NCBI GenBank assembly: GCA_018267655.1
Contig: JAFDYB010000086.1
Location: 1 to 64,000 of the forward strand
Reading direction: 5' to 3'
Length of the DNA: 64,000 bases
Source of the DNA: Bacteroidota bacterium
Lineage (GTDB): Bacteria > Bacteroidota > Bacteroidia > B-17B0 > Aurantibacillaceae
Shown here: positions 8,987 to 18,153 of the stretch, in pieces
How positions within the stretch are numbered: the stretch's first letter is position 1
Layout of the letters: each line of letters begins with the position of its first letter
The notes under the pieces: model-generated
What the model saw: the letters and a program-made list of their open reading frames with translations, nothing else
The model's database searches: none
Told to the model about the DNA's origin: nothing
Made by a program: the position numbers and the translations under genes

Positions 8987-9459
8987 AAATCTTTTTGTAA
9001 ATGTTCGCATTTTTCACCTTTCAACACTTTTTCGCAATCTGCAAAAAAATGCAAGGCATGTTGTTTTACTTTAAAGCCTAATAACTGTTCGGTTGATTTT
9101 TGAATTTGAAAAATTCGCGGGTCGCAAAATTCAAACACTTTTTTGCAATTATTACAAATTAAATGATCGTGTTGGCGGTACTTATACGCACGCTCAAACT
9201 GTGCCAAGTTTTTTCCAAATTGGTGTTTTATAACCAAACCTGCGTCTTGAAGTATTTCAATATTATTATACAAAGTTGCTCTGCTAACTCGATATTTTTT
9301 GTTTTTCATGGCAACATAAAGCTGCTCTATATCAAAATGCCCGGTGTGCGAATAAATCTCGTTCAATATAGCAAAACGCTCAGCTGTTTTACGATGCCCT
9401 TGTTTTTCTAAGTATTCAACCAATATTTTAGCAACTGAAGCTTTTACTTCTTCATCCAT
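8983..9459 (-). CDS. Fur-family transcriptional regulator
   Basis: This is a 158-residue metal- or peroxide-responsive repressor of the Fur/PerR/Zur family. Residues about 10-80 form the winged helix, with the recognition region [16 protein letters not shown]41, D43 and E45 (HFDIEQL) and the HDH at 97-99 match regulatory metal ligands. C102-x2-C105 is the first half of the structural zinc site. The second half is altered: C142 is followed not by CxxC but by C151. Which metal it senses cannot be decided. It is the first gene of a two-gene unit with the STAS protein and is divergent from the NlpC/P60 gene across a 72-bp AT-rich gap that could hold its operator. Confidence 0.88.
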   Translation of the reverse strand: MDEEVKASVAKILVEYLEKQGHRKTAERFAILNEIYSHTGHFDIEQLYVAMKNKKYRVSRATLYNNIEILQDAGLVIKHQFGKNLAQFERAYKYRQHDHLICNNCKKVFEFCDPRIFQIQKSTEQLLGFKVKQHALHFFADCEKVLKGEKCEHLQKDL

Positions 9460-9531
9460 TTCAGTATAAATTTATATAAATATTAATGACCTTGCAAGAA
9501 TTTTATTTGTAGAAATTTGTAATTTAGCCAA

Positions 9532-10308
9532 ATGGCTTATGGTATTTGCTTAATGGCAGTTATTCCTTGTCGAAAAGACGCTTCAAATCTTTCGGAAATG
9601 GTTACTCAATTACTTTTTGGTGAAATATACAGAGTTGTTGAGCAAACAGATGATTGGTTAAAAATAATCACTAAAAGTGATAATTATGATTGTTGGATCA
9701 ATAAAAAACAACATTATAAAATCTCTGAGACAGAGTACACCTCTCTTGATAAAGCGCCAGAAGTGCTTGCTAATAATTTAGTTCAATCTATTACAGACGT
9801 TAATAATAACGTAACTTTTCACATTCCTATGTCTGCTCACTTGCCTACAATAAACGACTCTCACTTTACAGTTGCCGGCAAAACATTTAAATACAACGGC
9901 ATTAGCAATACCCCAAAAACATTTAATAAAAAAAATATTTTAGCTACTGCTCAACAATTTTTAAAAACCCCTTACTTATGGGGTGGAAAAACCTTTTTTG
10001 GCATTGATTGTAGCGGTTTTACCCAAGTTGTTTTTAAGATAAACGGCTTGCAGTTACCGCGCGATGCTTCTCAACAAGTAAATTTAGGCACCGCTCTAAA
10101 TTTTGTTGAAGAAAGTGAAGCCGGTGATTTAGCCTTTTTTGATAATGAAGCAGGCAACATTGTGCATGTGGGAATTTTAATAGACAATCAAACAATTATT
10201 CATGCCAGTGGCGAAGTTAAAATTGATAAATTTGATCACTACGGAATATTCAATTCTGAAACAAAAAAATACTCACATTATTTAAGGGTAATAAAAAGGA
10301 TAAACTAA
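9532..10308 (+). CDS. SH3b-NlpC/P60 cell-wall endopeptidase
   Basis: This is a 258-residue peptidoglycan peptidase. Residues about 1-60 resemble a bacterial SH3 domain (DDWLKI, DCWINKKQHY) and about 134-255 form the NlpC/P60 domain. The catalytic triad is visible: C160 in GIDCSGF, H212 in VHVG and H224 in IIHASG. The family cleaves the bond between D-Glu and the diamino acid in stem peptides. No signal peptide is seen, so it may act on imported muropeptides in the cytosol, as in dipeptidyl-peptidase VI-like enzymes. That location is inferred. It is divergent from fur and converges on the lipoprotein gene, with a 4-bp gap. Confidence 0.88.
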   Translation: MAYGICLMAVIPCRKDASNLSEMVTQLLFGEIYRVVEQTDDWLKIITKSDNYDCWINKKQHYKISETEYTSLDKAPEVLANNLVQSITDVNNNVTFHIPMSAHLPTINDSHFTVAGKTFKYNGISNTPKTFNKKNILATAQQFLKTPYLWGGKTFFGIDCSGFTQVVFKINGLQLPRDASQQVNLGTALNFVEESEAGDLAFFDNEAGNIVHVGILIDNQTIIHASGEVKIDKFDHYGIFNSETKKYSHYLRVIKRIN

Positions 10309-10312
10309 AATT

Positions 10313-11542
10313 TTATCTTTTATTTTTTTGTTTTACGGCAAGCATCAAATTACTGTTTTTATCCCTAAAATTATACCCTATCCCAAAACCTAACTTTTTA
10401 GTGCCTTTTACCTCCCAAACTGAATCTAAATCGCGCTGATAATATTTGGAAAACATTGGTATTGGCTTTTCATAATCACCATAAAACTCAGTACTCCAGC
10501 CGCTTTCAAAATGCTTATAAGGAATACCGCTGTCATCTTGCACAATGGCATTACTATTCTCAAGTATAATTGTACGTAAATTTGAGAAGTGCGAGTTATG
10601 CAGTAAATAGGAAGCTCCTTTTAAATAAGTTGAAAAATCGCCTAATTGCTTCATGTGATTTAAAAATCCCTTGTTCCTTTTTAGTGTTTCATTTTCTACG
10701 TTAAATGAAAAATAGGTTAACTGCTTCATTTTATTTTGAGCAGTTAAAAATTTAATTTCAATCGCACTTGCTTTGTCTTGATTTCTTTTTGTTTTTGAAT
10801 GATATACCTTATTTCCCAAGGTATCAAGTGAAACAGGCAATACATCTACAATTTTATTATTTAACCGATGTAAAAAAAGTAAAAGTAAATGAATAGTTCC
10901 GTTTATATCTTCATTTCTTAAATCTTCTTTCATGCTTTTAGTTCTAAAAAAACTATAATTTAAAATAGCACTTAATGACGTGTTTACTTTATTAAAATAT
11001 TTTCCAACTGAATCAATTTCTTTTTTTGTGAAGTTGGGTAAACTGCCTACGGGTTCTAAGCCAACCATTACATAATTTGAAGCATCAGGGAAAAATGTAG
11101 TAAAATAAAGTGCGTCCGGCCCTGAAAATGGATAAAATAATGTTTGTGATTTTGGAATTTTTAAACCTAATACACTGCCTTGAAATAAACGTAAAGCCTT
11201 TAATCGCGTAGAGTCAAACTTAAGCCAACGTTGAGTAAATGAGTGCGAAAAAATTTTAAAATCAGTATTATGATTTATAAATGAAAAGTGTTTATCCTCA
11301 ACCGGGTACGAGCCGGCTATTATTTGCGATATTGAATTTAAACTGTCATTTATTTTATATTGAGTACTGCTTTCTTTTTCAACGACTAATGTATCGTATT
11401 GTTTTTTTATTGTATCAACAATTATTTTTTTAGCAATGTTTTTTTTATTGCCATCTATTGCTACTTTGTTTTTTTGCTCGTTATTACAAGCGTATAAAGC
11501 AACGCACAACACGCAACAAATTATTTTATTTTTCACGTACAA
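10313..11542 (-). CDS. Conserved lipoprotein of unknown function
   Basis: This is a 409-residue protein with an SpII signal (VALYAC, Cys19) and a charged linker, hence membrane anchored. The core has a conserved-looking stretch around residues 118-165 (IPKSQTLFYPFSGPDALY, then FFPDASNYVMVGLEPVGSLP) and a C-terminal GFGIGYNFRDKNSNLMLAV. I recognise no catalytic family. It lies 20 bp after the DUF1275 gene and 1.2 kb after purH on the same strand, so it is probably the third gene of that transcript. Nothing in the sequence links it to purine synthesis. Confidence 0.75.
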   Translation of the reverse strand: MYVKNKIICCVLCVALYACNNEQKNKVAIDGNKKNIAKKIIVDTIKKQYDTLVVEKESSTQYKINDSLNSISQIIAGSYPVEDKHFSFINHNTDFKIFSHSFTQRWLKFDSTRLKALRLFQGSVLGLKIPKSQTLFYPFSGPDALYFTTFFPDASNYVMVGLEPVGSLPNFTKKEIDSVGKYFNKVNTSLSAILNYSFFRTKSMKEDLRNEDINGTIHLLLLFLHRLNNKIVDVLPVSLDTLGNKVYHSKTKRNQDKASAIEIKFLTAQNKMKQLTYFSFNVENETLKRNKGFLNHMKQLGDFSTYLKGASYLLHNSHFSNLRTIILENSNAIVQDDSGIPYKHFESGWSTEFYGDYEKPIPMFSKYYQRDLDSVWEVKGTKKLGFGIGYNFRDKNSNLMLAVKQKNKR

Positions 11543-11562
11543 ATATACTCAATAAGCAATTA

Positions 11563-12285
11563 TTACACATTGTTAGCTGATTTATTCCCTAAAATAAATA
11601 ATTTTAAACTGTCAAAAAATACGCCAATGATTAATAATACAGCTGCAACAATTAATAAATTTAATCCTATTTTACTGTAAAAAATTCCACCAAAAATTCC
11701 ACCAAAAAAGAAAAATGCAATAATTGTAAAACGTAACTTTATTGAAGATACAAGCTTGTATTTTTGCTTTTTAAATTTCGAAAAAAGTAGTTGTGCTATT
11801 TCTATTCCTAAATCAGTAAATAAGCCAGTTAAATGCGTAGTTCTAACCGTTGCATTAGATATACTTGTTACTAAAGAGTTTTGAAGTCCCATAGCAAACA
11901 ACAAGCTATATACAATCACATCTGGCGAAGTTGAAATATGAAACTCACCAAAAAAACCTATATAAATTAATATGAAAGCCTCTGCAAGTGCAGGAATGAT
12001 ATAAACGTATTTTTCGCTTTTTTTATAAACAATTTCAACTAATAAACTTGATATAAAAGCGCCTAAGAAAAAAAAGAAAATATATAAAAAGTAAACAACA
12101 CCATTAAGAAAATTCAATTTAAACACTTCGTCAACAAAATACGCAAAATGTCCTGTAACATTGGTTGTTAATTTTTGGACTGCTAAAAATCCAACAACAT
12201 TAACAACGCCCGCAACAAAGGACAATAAAGATGCAATACTTAAGTTATGCTTATATGTTCGATATTTTCCATGATGCCGGAACAT
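11563..12285 (-). CDS. DUF1275 (YoaK-like) membrane protein
   Basis: This is a 240-residue integral membrane protein with about six hydrophobic segments. The family hallmarks are present: an N-terminal SFVAGVVNVVGFLA, then TTNVTGHFA, and the conserved NATVRTTHLTGLFTDLGIEI around residues 144-163. Some relatives have been discussed as transporters, but no substrate is established, so none is assigned. It lies 27 bp after purH on the same strand and 20 bp before the lipoprotein gene, which supports a shared transcript. Confidence 0.88.
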   Translation of the reverse strand: MFRHHGKYRTYKHNLSIASLLSFVAGVVNVVGFLAVQKLTTNVTGHFAYFVDEVFKLNFLNGVVYFLYIFFFFLGAFISSLLVEIVYKKSEKYVYIIPALAEAFILIYIGFFGEFHISTSPDVIVYSLLFAMGLQNSLVTSISNATVRTTHLTGLFTDLGIEIAQLLFSKFKKQKYKLVSSIKLRFTIIAFFFFGGIFGGIFYSKIGLNLLIVAAVLLIIGVFFDSLKLFILGNKSANNV

Positions 12286-12312
12286 TGGTGTTTTTTATTT
12301 TTCAACAATTAA

Positions 12313-13845
12313 CTAATGTTTAAAATGCCTAATACCGGTAAACATCATTGCCATGTTATGGGCATTGCAATAGTTAATGCTTTCTTTATCTTTTATACTT
12401 CCTCCCGGTTGTATTACTGCTGTAATGCCTGCCTTATCAGCTATTTCAACGCAATCAGGAAAAGGGAAAAAAGCATCGCTCGCCATTACAGCTCCCTTTA
12501 AATCAAAATTAAAACTTGTAGCTTTAGCAATAGCTTGTTTTAAAGCATCTACCCTGCTCGTTTGCCCCGTTCCGCTTGCCAGCAATTGCCCGTTTTTTGC
12601 CAATACTATTGTGTTTGATTTTGTGTGTTTTACTATTTTATTGGCAAATAATAAATCAGAAATTTCTTGTGCTGTTGGTTGTACGTTTGTGACAAAAGTT
12701 AAATTTTTTTCTGTTTCAGTAAGTAAGTCTTTATCCTGCATTATTACACCGTTTAGCAATGTTCTAAATGATGTTTGTGATAATGCAACTTTATTTTGCT
12801 TTAGTAATATACGGTTTGGTTTTGATTTAAGCAGCTCCATTGATTTTTCAGAAAATGAAGGCGCTATTACAACTTCGCAAAATAATTTATTTATTTCTAT
12901 TGCAGCAGCTTCGTCTATCTCTCTATTTGTTATTAAAATTCCTCCAAACGCACTCACCGGGTCGGCGGCTAATGCTAAATTGTATGCCTGAACAATAGTG
13001 TTTGCCGAAGCTATACCACACGCATTATTATGCTTTAATATTGCAAAAGTAGGTAAATCAAAATCAGCTATTAGCGATACAGCGGCATCAACATCTAGTA
13101 AATTATTATAAGAAAGTTCTTTACCATTTAGTTTGGTAAACATTTCATCTAAGTTACCGCAAAAAAATCCTTTTTGGTGTGGGTTTTCACCATATCGCAG
13201 TGCATTTAATTGATTAATACTTTGTTTAAAATAAGGCAATTTATGCTGCTCGTTAAAGTAATTAAAAATAACTGTATCGTAATGGCTTGAATTAGCAAAT
13301 GCTTTAGCTGCCAACAAACGGCGGTCATTTAAATCACTAAATCCATTTTTTGTTTCAAGCAATTCTAATAAGAAAGTATAGTCGTTACGATTTGAAATAA
13401 TTAAAACATCATTAAAATTTTTTGCTGCTGCCCTTATCAATGAAATCCCTCCAATATCAATTTTTTCAATTATATCTTCCTCACTTGCTCCACTTGCTAC
13501 AGTTGATTCAAATGGATATAAATCAACAATCACCAAATCAATATCGGCTATATTGTGAGTTGACTTTTCAATCACATCGCTTTCATTGTTGCGACGGTTA
13601 AGGATTCCTCCAAAAATTGCCGGGTGTAAAGTTTTTACCCGACCTCCAAAAATTTCGGGATATGAGGTTAATGACTCTACCGCTGTTACCTCAATAGCAA
13701 GCGACTCTATAAATTTTAAAGTTCCTCCGGTGCTATATAACTTTACACCTAAGCTGTTTAATTTTTTTATAATTGGTTCAAGATTATCTTTGTGATATAC
13801 CGAAATTAATGCGCTGCTAATTTTTTTTGTTGTAGGTTGATTCAT
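12313..13845 (-). CDS. purH: Bifunctional AICAR formyltransferase/IMP cyclohydrolase
   Basis: PurH catalyses the last two steps of de novo IMP synthesis in the cytosol. The 510 residues match the full family length. Residues about 8-130 form the MGS-like cyclohydrolase domain (SALISVYHK, STGGT, GRVKTLHPAIFGGIL). The rest is the AICAR formyltransferase domain, with LRYGENPHQKG, the catalytic KHNNACG, and a C-terminal SDAFFPFPDCVE and QPGGSIKDKE. The upstream promoter (TATATTTG with TTG 18 bp before it) leaves a leader of about 100 nt. I could not fold that leader into a known purine riboswitch. It is divergent from the aldehyde dehydrogenase gene. Confidence 0.97.
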   Translation of the reverse strand: MNQPTTKKISSALISVYHKDNLEPIIKKLNSLGVKLYSTGGTLKFIESLAIEVTAVESLTSYPEIFGGRVKTLHPAIFGGILNRRNNESDVIEKSTHNIADIDLVIVDLYPFESTVASGASEEDIIEKIDIGGISLIRAAAKNFNDVLIISNRNDYTFLLELLETKNGFSDLNDRRLLAAKAFANSSHYDTVIFNYFNEQHKLPYFKQSINQLNALRYGENPHQKGFFCGNLDEMFTKLNGKELSYNNLLDVDAAVSLIADFDLPTFAILKHNNACGIASANTIVQAYNLALAADPVSAFGGILITNREIDEAAAIEINKLFCEVVIAPSFSEKSMELLKSKPNRILLKQNKVALSQTSFRTLLNGVIMQDKDLLTETEKNLTFVTNVQPTAQEISDLLFANKIVKHTKSNTIVLAKNGQLLASGTGQTSRVDALKQAIAKATSFNFDLKGAVMASDAFFPFPDCVEIADKAGITAVIQPGGSIKDKESINYCNAHNMAMMFTGIRHFKH

Positions 13846-13951
13846 ACTTAAATATTTTTGTTATTATGTTTCTTATTACCTGTATTCACAACACTTAGTT
13901 TAATTTGTATTAATACAGTTTAAGGCATAATTGTTTTCTGCTAAAAGAACG

Positions 13952-13980
13952 CAAATATAAGTTAAGTTTTACGAAAGCAA
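13952..13980 (-). promoter_or_regulatory. Bacteroidota promoter for purH
   Basis: On the minus strand TTG (13980-13978) is followed 18 bp later by TATATTTG (13959-13952), matching TTG-N17-23-TAnnTTTG. The purH ATG lies about 105 bp downstream. Confidence 0.65.
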
Positions 13981-14042
13981 TCAACTGTTTATAAAACACT
14001 CTTCTTTTAGTGCAAGTACAGTGTAAAAAGAATAAAAAATTG

Positions 14043-14050
14043 TAAATTTG
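14043..14050 (+). promoter_or_regulatory. Bacteroidota -7 element for aldehyde dehydrogenase
   Basis: TAAATTTG matches TAnnTTTG and lies 17 bp before the ATG at 14068. No TTG is clear at -33. Confidence 0.6.
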
Positions 14051-14067
14051 ACCTCTTTTTAAATTAT

Positions 14068-15591
14068 ATGGAACAAGTATTAAAAGCACTAGGCATTAAA
14101 GATATAAACGAGGGTTGCTCAACCGGAAAAAACTGGTTTTCTTCAGGCGAAACAATTGAGTCGTACAGTCCTGTAAACGGAAAACTTATTGCAAAAATAA
14201 AAACAGCTACAAAAGCCGACTATATTAAGGTTATAACCTCAGCAAAAGAAGCTTTTAAAACTTGGCGCTTAATGCCGGCACCAAAGCGCGGTGATGTAGT
14301 AAGGCAATTTGGCGAGAAACTTCGTGCCCGCAAAGCAGATTTAGGAAAATTAGTAAGCTACGAAATGGGAAAGTCATACCAAGAAGGATTGGGCGAAGTA
14401 CAAGAGATGATTGATATTTGTGATTTTGCCGTAGGCCTGTCAAGGCAGTTATACGGTTTAACCATACAAAGCGAACGCCCAAACCACCGTATGATGGAGC
14501 AATGGCACCCATTAGGCATTGTTGGCATAATTTCAGCATTTAACTTTCCTGTTGCTGTTTGGAGCTGGAATACAGCCTTAGCCTGGATTTGCGGAAATGT
14601 TTGCGTTTGGAAACCTTCTGAAAAAACACCTTTATGCTCAATTGCCTGCCAAAATATATGGAATGAAGTAGCTGCCGAAAATAAATTACCCGAAGGTATC
14701 TCATCGCTTATTAACGGTAAAGCAGATGTGGGCGACCTTTTAACTACTGATAACAACGTGCCTTTAATTAGCGCAACCGGCTCTACACGTATGGGAAAAA
14801 TTGTTGGTGCAAAAGTAGCCGAGCGCTTTGGCAAATCAATTTTAGAATTAGGCGGAAACAACGCCATCATAATTACCGAGTCGGCAGATATTGATAACAC
14901 GCTTATAGGCGCTGTATTCGGTGCAGTAGGTACTGCCGGACAAAGATGTACAACAACTCGCCGTTTAATAATTCACGAAAGTATTTACGATAAAGTAAAA
15001 GAAAAATTAATAAAAGCTTATGCTCAACTTAAAATAGGCAATCCTTTAGATGAAAAAAATCACGTTGGACCATTAATTGATAAAAATGCAGTTAATGCCT
15101 ATTTAGCTGCTATTGAGCAATTAATCAGCGAAGGCGGTAAAATAATTGTACCCGGCGGTGTTTTAGAAGGTTCTGGCTACGAAAGCGGCTGCTATGTAAA
15201 ACCTGCAATAGCCGAAGCTCGAAATGAAATGAATATTGTTCAACATGAAACTTTTGCACCAATACTTTATATCATGAAATATAAAACCATAGCAGAAGCA
15301 ATTGAATTACACAACAATGTTCCACAAGGGCTATCAAGTGCAATTATGACCTTAAACATTCGCGAAGCTGAATTATTTTTAAGTGCGTCGGGTAGCGATT
15401 GTGGTATTGCCAACGTTAATATTGGAACAAGTGGTGCCGAAATTGGCGGAGCTTTTGGCGGTGAAAAAGAAACCGGTGGAGGCCGCGAAAGTGGAAGCGA
15501 CTCTTGGAGAGCGTACATGCGCCGACAAACAAATACAGTTAACTACGGTAACGCTTTACCTTTAGCACAAGGCATAAAGTTTGACTTATAA
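14068..15591 (+). CDS. Aldehyde dehydrogenase, ALDH7/antiquitin type
   Basis: This is a 507-residue NAD(P)-dependent aldehyde dehydrogenase. It is close in pattern to alpha-aminoadipate semialdehyde dehydrogenase (piperideine-6-carboxylate dehydrogenase) of lysine breakdown. Visible features are the ALDH7-like region [20 protein letters not shown], the cofactor segment [10 protein letters not shown], the general base in ELGGNNA, and the nucleophile C294 in [26 protein letters not shown] motif near the C-terminus is also typical of antiquitins. No other lysine-catabolic gene is adjacent, so the substrate is inferred from family resemblance. A good promoter precedes it, and the gap after it is repeat-rich. 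Confidence 0.93.
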   Translation: MEQVLKALGIKDINEGCSTGKNWFSSGETIESYSPVNGKLIAKIKTATKADYIKVITSAKEAFKTWRLMPAPKRGDVVRQFGEKLRARKADLGKLVSYEMGKSYQEGLGEVQEMIDICDFAVGLSRQLYGLTIQSERPNHRMMEQWHPLGIVGIISAFNFPVAVWSWNTALAWICGNVCVWKPSEKTPLCSIACQNIWNEVAAENKLPEGISSLINGKADVGDLLTTDNNVPLISATGSTRMGKIVGAKVAERFGKSILELGGNNAIIITESADIDNTLIGAVFGAVGTAGQRCTTTRRLIIHESIYDKVKEKLIKAYAQLKIGNPLDEKNHVGPLIDKNAVNAYLAAIEQLISEGGKIIVPGGVLEGSGYESGCYVKPAIAEARNEMNIVQHETFAPILYIMKYKTIAEAIELHNNVPQGLSSAIMTLNIREAELFLSASGSDCGIANVNIGTSGAEIGGAFGGEKETGGGRESGSDSWRAYMRRQTNTVNYGNALPLAQGIKFDL

Positions 15592-15625
15592 TAAATCCCC
15601 AGTAATTTTATATTGCTCCATTTTA

Positions 15626-15785
15626 ATACCAAATGCAGATATATTTTTTCTAAAGATGCGAAATTATTTTTTGCTTAGGCAATGAAAAAACCTTTGCTAC
15701 GCAAAGGTTCCAGAAATATTTTTAAAAGAGGAAAAAGCGAAAAAGAACTGGTAGATTGGGTTACAATATATTTGAACTTTTTATT
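15626..15785. repeat. Diverged MITE-like element with insertion
   Basis: The left end ATACCAAATGCAGATATATT and the following TCTAAAGATGCGAAA match one arm of the element at 46020-46100. GCGAAAAAGAACTGGTAGATT followed by ACAATATAT matches the other arm. About 70 extra bases separate the halves and contain the hairpin AACCTTTG-CTACG-CAAAGGTT (15689-15709). The right terminal repeat is decayed. Confidence 0.6.
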
Positions 15786-15929
15786 AGTACTCAATTTTTA
15801 TTAATGTAAAATTTTATGAGGCTGATTTTTTTTGCGTCATGCTGAAATATTTCAACACCTCACCCTAAGATTCCGAAACGTTACGTAATAACAATTGAAA
15901 CTTAATACTAAAAGCAAATATACTATAGC

Positions 15930-15986
15930 CCAATGCACTTACTTTGCTCCGTTTTCAAACTAAATTAGTACACTTTAGTTTGGAAA
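15930..15986. repeat. Palindromic intergenic element, copy 2
   Basis: The stem TTTCAAACTAAA / TTTAGTTTGGAAA (15953-15964 with 15974-15986) surrounds the 9-bp centre TTAGTACAC. The copy at 7366-7416 has similar flanks but the reverse complement of that centre. Confidence 0.65.
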
Positions 15987-16023
15987 TCGAACAACCTACA
16001 ATAAACTTTCACTTGATATAATA

Positions 16024-17436
16024 TTATGGCAACATTTTACCGGGGTTTAAAATTTCATTAGGATCAAATACTTTTTTTATTTGATAAAACAAATTCAAAT
16101 GATTTTTACTAAACATTATAGGCATATAATTTTTTTGTACTAAGCCAATGCCATGCTCCCCACTAATCGTACCACCAAGGCTTTTACAAAGTTCAAATAT
16201 TTCGGTTATTCCTTTTGGCAAGTCATTGTCCCATTTTTCATCGCTTAAATTCCCTTTAATAATGTTAACGTGTAAGTTACCGTCTCCGGCATGGCCATAA
16301 CACACCGATTGAAAGCCATACTTTTTTCCAATATTTTTTACCCCCTTTAATAATTGAGGTAAGTACGCCCTGGGCACAACGGTATCTTCTTCTTTGTAAA
16401 TGCTATTACTTTTTACAGCTTCACCAACTTTTCGCCTAATTTTCCAAAGGGCATTTTTTTGTTCAGCACTATCTGCAAATAAAATCTCATCGCATTTATG
16501 ATTTTGCATTATTTCCGAAATTTTTTCACACTCGTTCATAAGCATATTTAAATCATTTCCATCAACCTCAATTAATAACAAGGCTTCCCAATTTGGGTTT
16601 ATTGTAAAGGTAACTTCACCTGCATATTTTATACTCCAATTAATTGCATCTCGCTCCATAAACTCCATTGCAGATGGCATTATACCTGCTTTAAAAACTT
16701 CGCTAACAGCCTTGCAAGCCAACTCAGTATTAGTAAAAGGAACAAGCATTAATAAATTTTGTTGCGGCAAGGGTATTAATTTAAAAACAATTTTAGTTAC
16801 AATACCTAAAGTGCCTTCACTACCAATCATTAAATGGGTTAAATTGTAACCAGTACTGTATTTAAGCGTGTTTGCTCCGGTCCAAATCACTTCGCCATTA
16901 GCGAGCACTACTTCTAAATTTAAAACATAATCGCGCGTGGTGCCATATTTTACTGCTTTTGGTCCGCCACTGCTGTGAGCAATATTTCCGCCTAAGCTAC
17001 AACTACCCCAACTGGCCGGATCGGGAGGGTAAAATAAGCCTTGTTTTTTCACCTCTTCTTGAAAATTATAATTTATAACCCCCGGCTCAACTGTGGCTTG
17101 AAGATTATTTGTGTCAATTGAAAGTATTTTATTAAATCTATCCATGCTTAATAAAACACCGCCTTTAATTGGCAAAGCGCCTCCACTTAATCCTGTTCCT
17201 GCGCCTCTGGCAGTTACGGGAATTATATTGACGTTACAATATGCAAGTATCTTACTTAAACTTTCAACTGTGTTTGGCCTAACAACTACCTCCGGTAAAT
17301 ACATCAAATCTTCTGTTTCATCTTGGCCATATTTTTCGAGTTGTTCTTTATTGCACAAAACATTTTCGCTGCCTACTAATAGTTTTAAATCTTCAATATT
17401 TTTCGACGACAGTTTGTTATAATTATTCAAATTCAT
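16024..17436 (-). CDS. FAD-linked oxidase, GlcD/D-lactate dehydrogenase type
   Basis: This is a 470-residue flavoprotein that oxidises a 2-hydroxy acid such as glycolate or D-lactate. The N-terminal FAD-binding (PCMH) domain shows PEVVVRPNTVESLSKIL, the pyrophosphate loop RGAGTGLSGGA, and GGNIAHSSGGPKAVKYG. The C-terminal GlcD cap carries the conserved GHAGDGNLHVN and the closing GTISGEHGIG followed by K. Length is normal. No iron-sulfur GlcF partner is adjacent. The substrate cannot be told from sequence. It is divergent from the TatD gene, with a 27-bp gap. Confidence 0.92.
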   Translation of the reverse strand: MNLNNYNKLSSKNIEDLKLLVGSENVLCNKEQLEKYGQDETEDLMYLPEVVVRPNTVESLSKILAYCNVNIIPVTARGAGTGLSGGALPIKGGVLLSMDRFNKILSIDTNNLQATVEPGVINYNFQEEVKKQGLFYPPDPASWGSCSLGGNIAHSSGGPKAVKYGTTRDYVLNLEVVLANGEVIWTGANTLKYSTGYNLTHLMIGSEGTLGIVTKIVFKLIPLPQQNLLMLVPFTNTELACKAVSEVFKAGIMPSAMEFMERDAINWSIKYAGEVTFTINPNWEALLLIEVDGNDLNMLMNECEKISEIMQNHKCDEILFADSAEQKNALWKIRRKVGEAVKSNSIYKEEDTVVPRAYLPQLLKGVKNIGKKYGFQSVCYGHAGDGNLHVNIIKGNLSDEKWDNDLPKGITEIFELCKSLGGTISGEHGIGLVQKNYMPIMFSKNHLNLFYQIKKVFDPNEILNPGKMLP

Positions 17437-17463
17437 TTATCATTAATTAAGCTTAAAATTAAT

Positions 17464-18153
17464 ATGTTTGATGTGTTAAATTTTAATTCTAAAAAATTGT
17501 TTATCAACATTCATACCCACCAACAAATTCATGATGCTAAAATTGAAATTGTAAATGCATATTTAAATTCAAGTAACGATTTTAATTTATGTTCATACGG
17601 CATACACCCTTGGTATATAAATGAAAAAACAATTAGTGATGACTTACAAAAACTTGAATTAATTACTACTGAGAAGCGTTGCATTGCAATTGGCGAATGT
17701 GGATTAGATAAATTAAGTTCGGTTGATTTTAAGTTGCAAGAAAAAATTTTTATTGAGCACATTAATATTGCAAATAAAGTAAAAAAACCAATTATTGTAC
17801 ATTGTGTAAAATCATTTAACGAGTTACTTAATCATTTGCGATTAACTGAAAATAAAATGCCTGTAATTATACATGGTTTTAACAACAACCAAAACATCGC
17901 CGAACTGATTAGCAATTATGGCTTTTACTTTTCATTTGGTAAAGCATTGTTGGGTTACGAAAGTAATGCTTCAAAAGTTATTAAAACTATTAGCGGGAAA
18001 CGATTTTTTTTAGAATCAGATGATGCCGACATTTCGATTAAATATATCTATAAAAAAGCTGCAGAAATTCTTAATTTAGATGAAGATATAATAAAGGAGC
18101 AAATAAAATTAAATACTCAAACTATTTTTGGTAACAAACTTATTGCATTGTAA
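17464..18153 (+). CDS. TatD-family metal-dependent hydrolase
   Basis: This is a 229-residue TIM-barrel hydrolase of the TatD/YcfH DNase family, somewhat shorter than the usual ~255. Visible ligands are HTH in INIHTHQ, the E of AIGECGLD, H in PIIVHCVK, H in VIIHGF, and D in FLESDDAD. Bacteroidota often carry such short versions. A deoxyribonuclease role is known for the family, but the physiological role here is not certain. Its last 14 bp overlap the 3' end of the convergent lipoprotein gene. Confidence 0.88.
   Translation: MFDVLNFNSKKLFINIHTHQQIHDAKIEIVNAYLNSSNDFNLCSYGIHPWYINEKTISDDLQKLELITTEKRCIAIGECGLDKLSSVDFKLQEKIFIEHINIANKVKKPIIVHCVKSFNELLNHLRLTENKMPVIIHGFNNNQNIAELISNYGFYFSFGKALLGYESNASKVIKTISGKRFFLESDDADISIKYIYKKAAEILNLDEDIIKEQIKLNTQTIFGNKLIAL

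Larger units (their letters stand above)
15592..16023. other. 432-bp gap holding several degenerate repeats
   Basis: No gene is seen here. From left to right it holds a diverged MITE-like element (15626-15785) with an internal hairpin, a short segment resembling a dispersed Bacteroidota palindromic repeat (15834-15880), and a palindrome (15930-15986) shared with 7366-7416. The gap appears to have collected mobile or replicative debris between two convergent genes. Confidence 0.6.

Noticed and set aside
13846-13951. Purine riboswitch in the purH leader
   Set aside because: The leader is AT-rich and I could not find the conserved junction motifs or a strong three-stem fold.
14255-14900. Minus-strand frames of 94 and 180 codons inside the aldehyde dehydrogenase
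   Set aside because: The plus-strand frame encodes a complete enzyme with all active-site motifs. The antisense frames have no family pattern.
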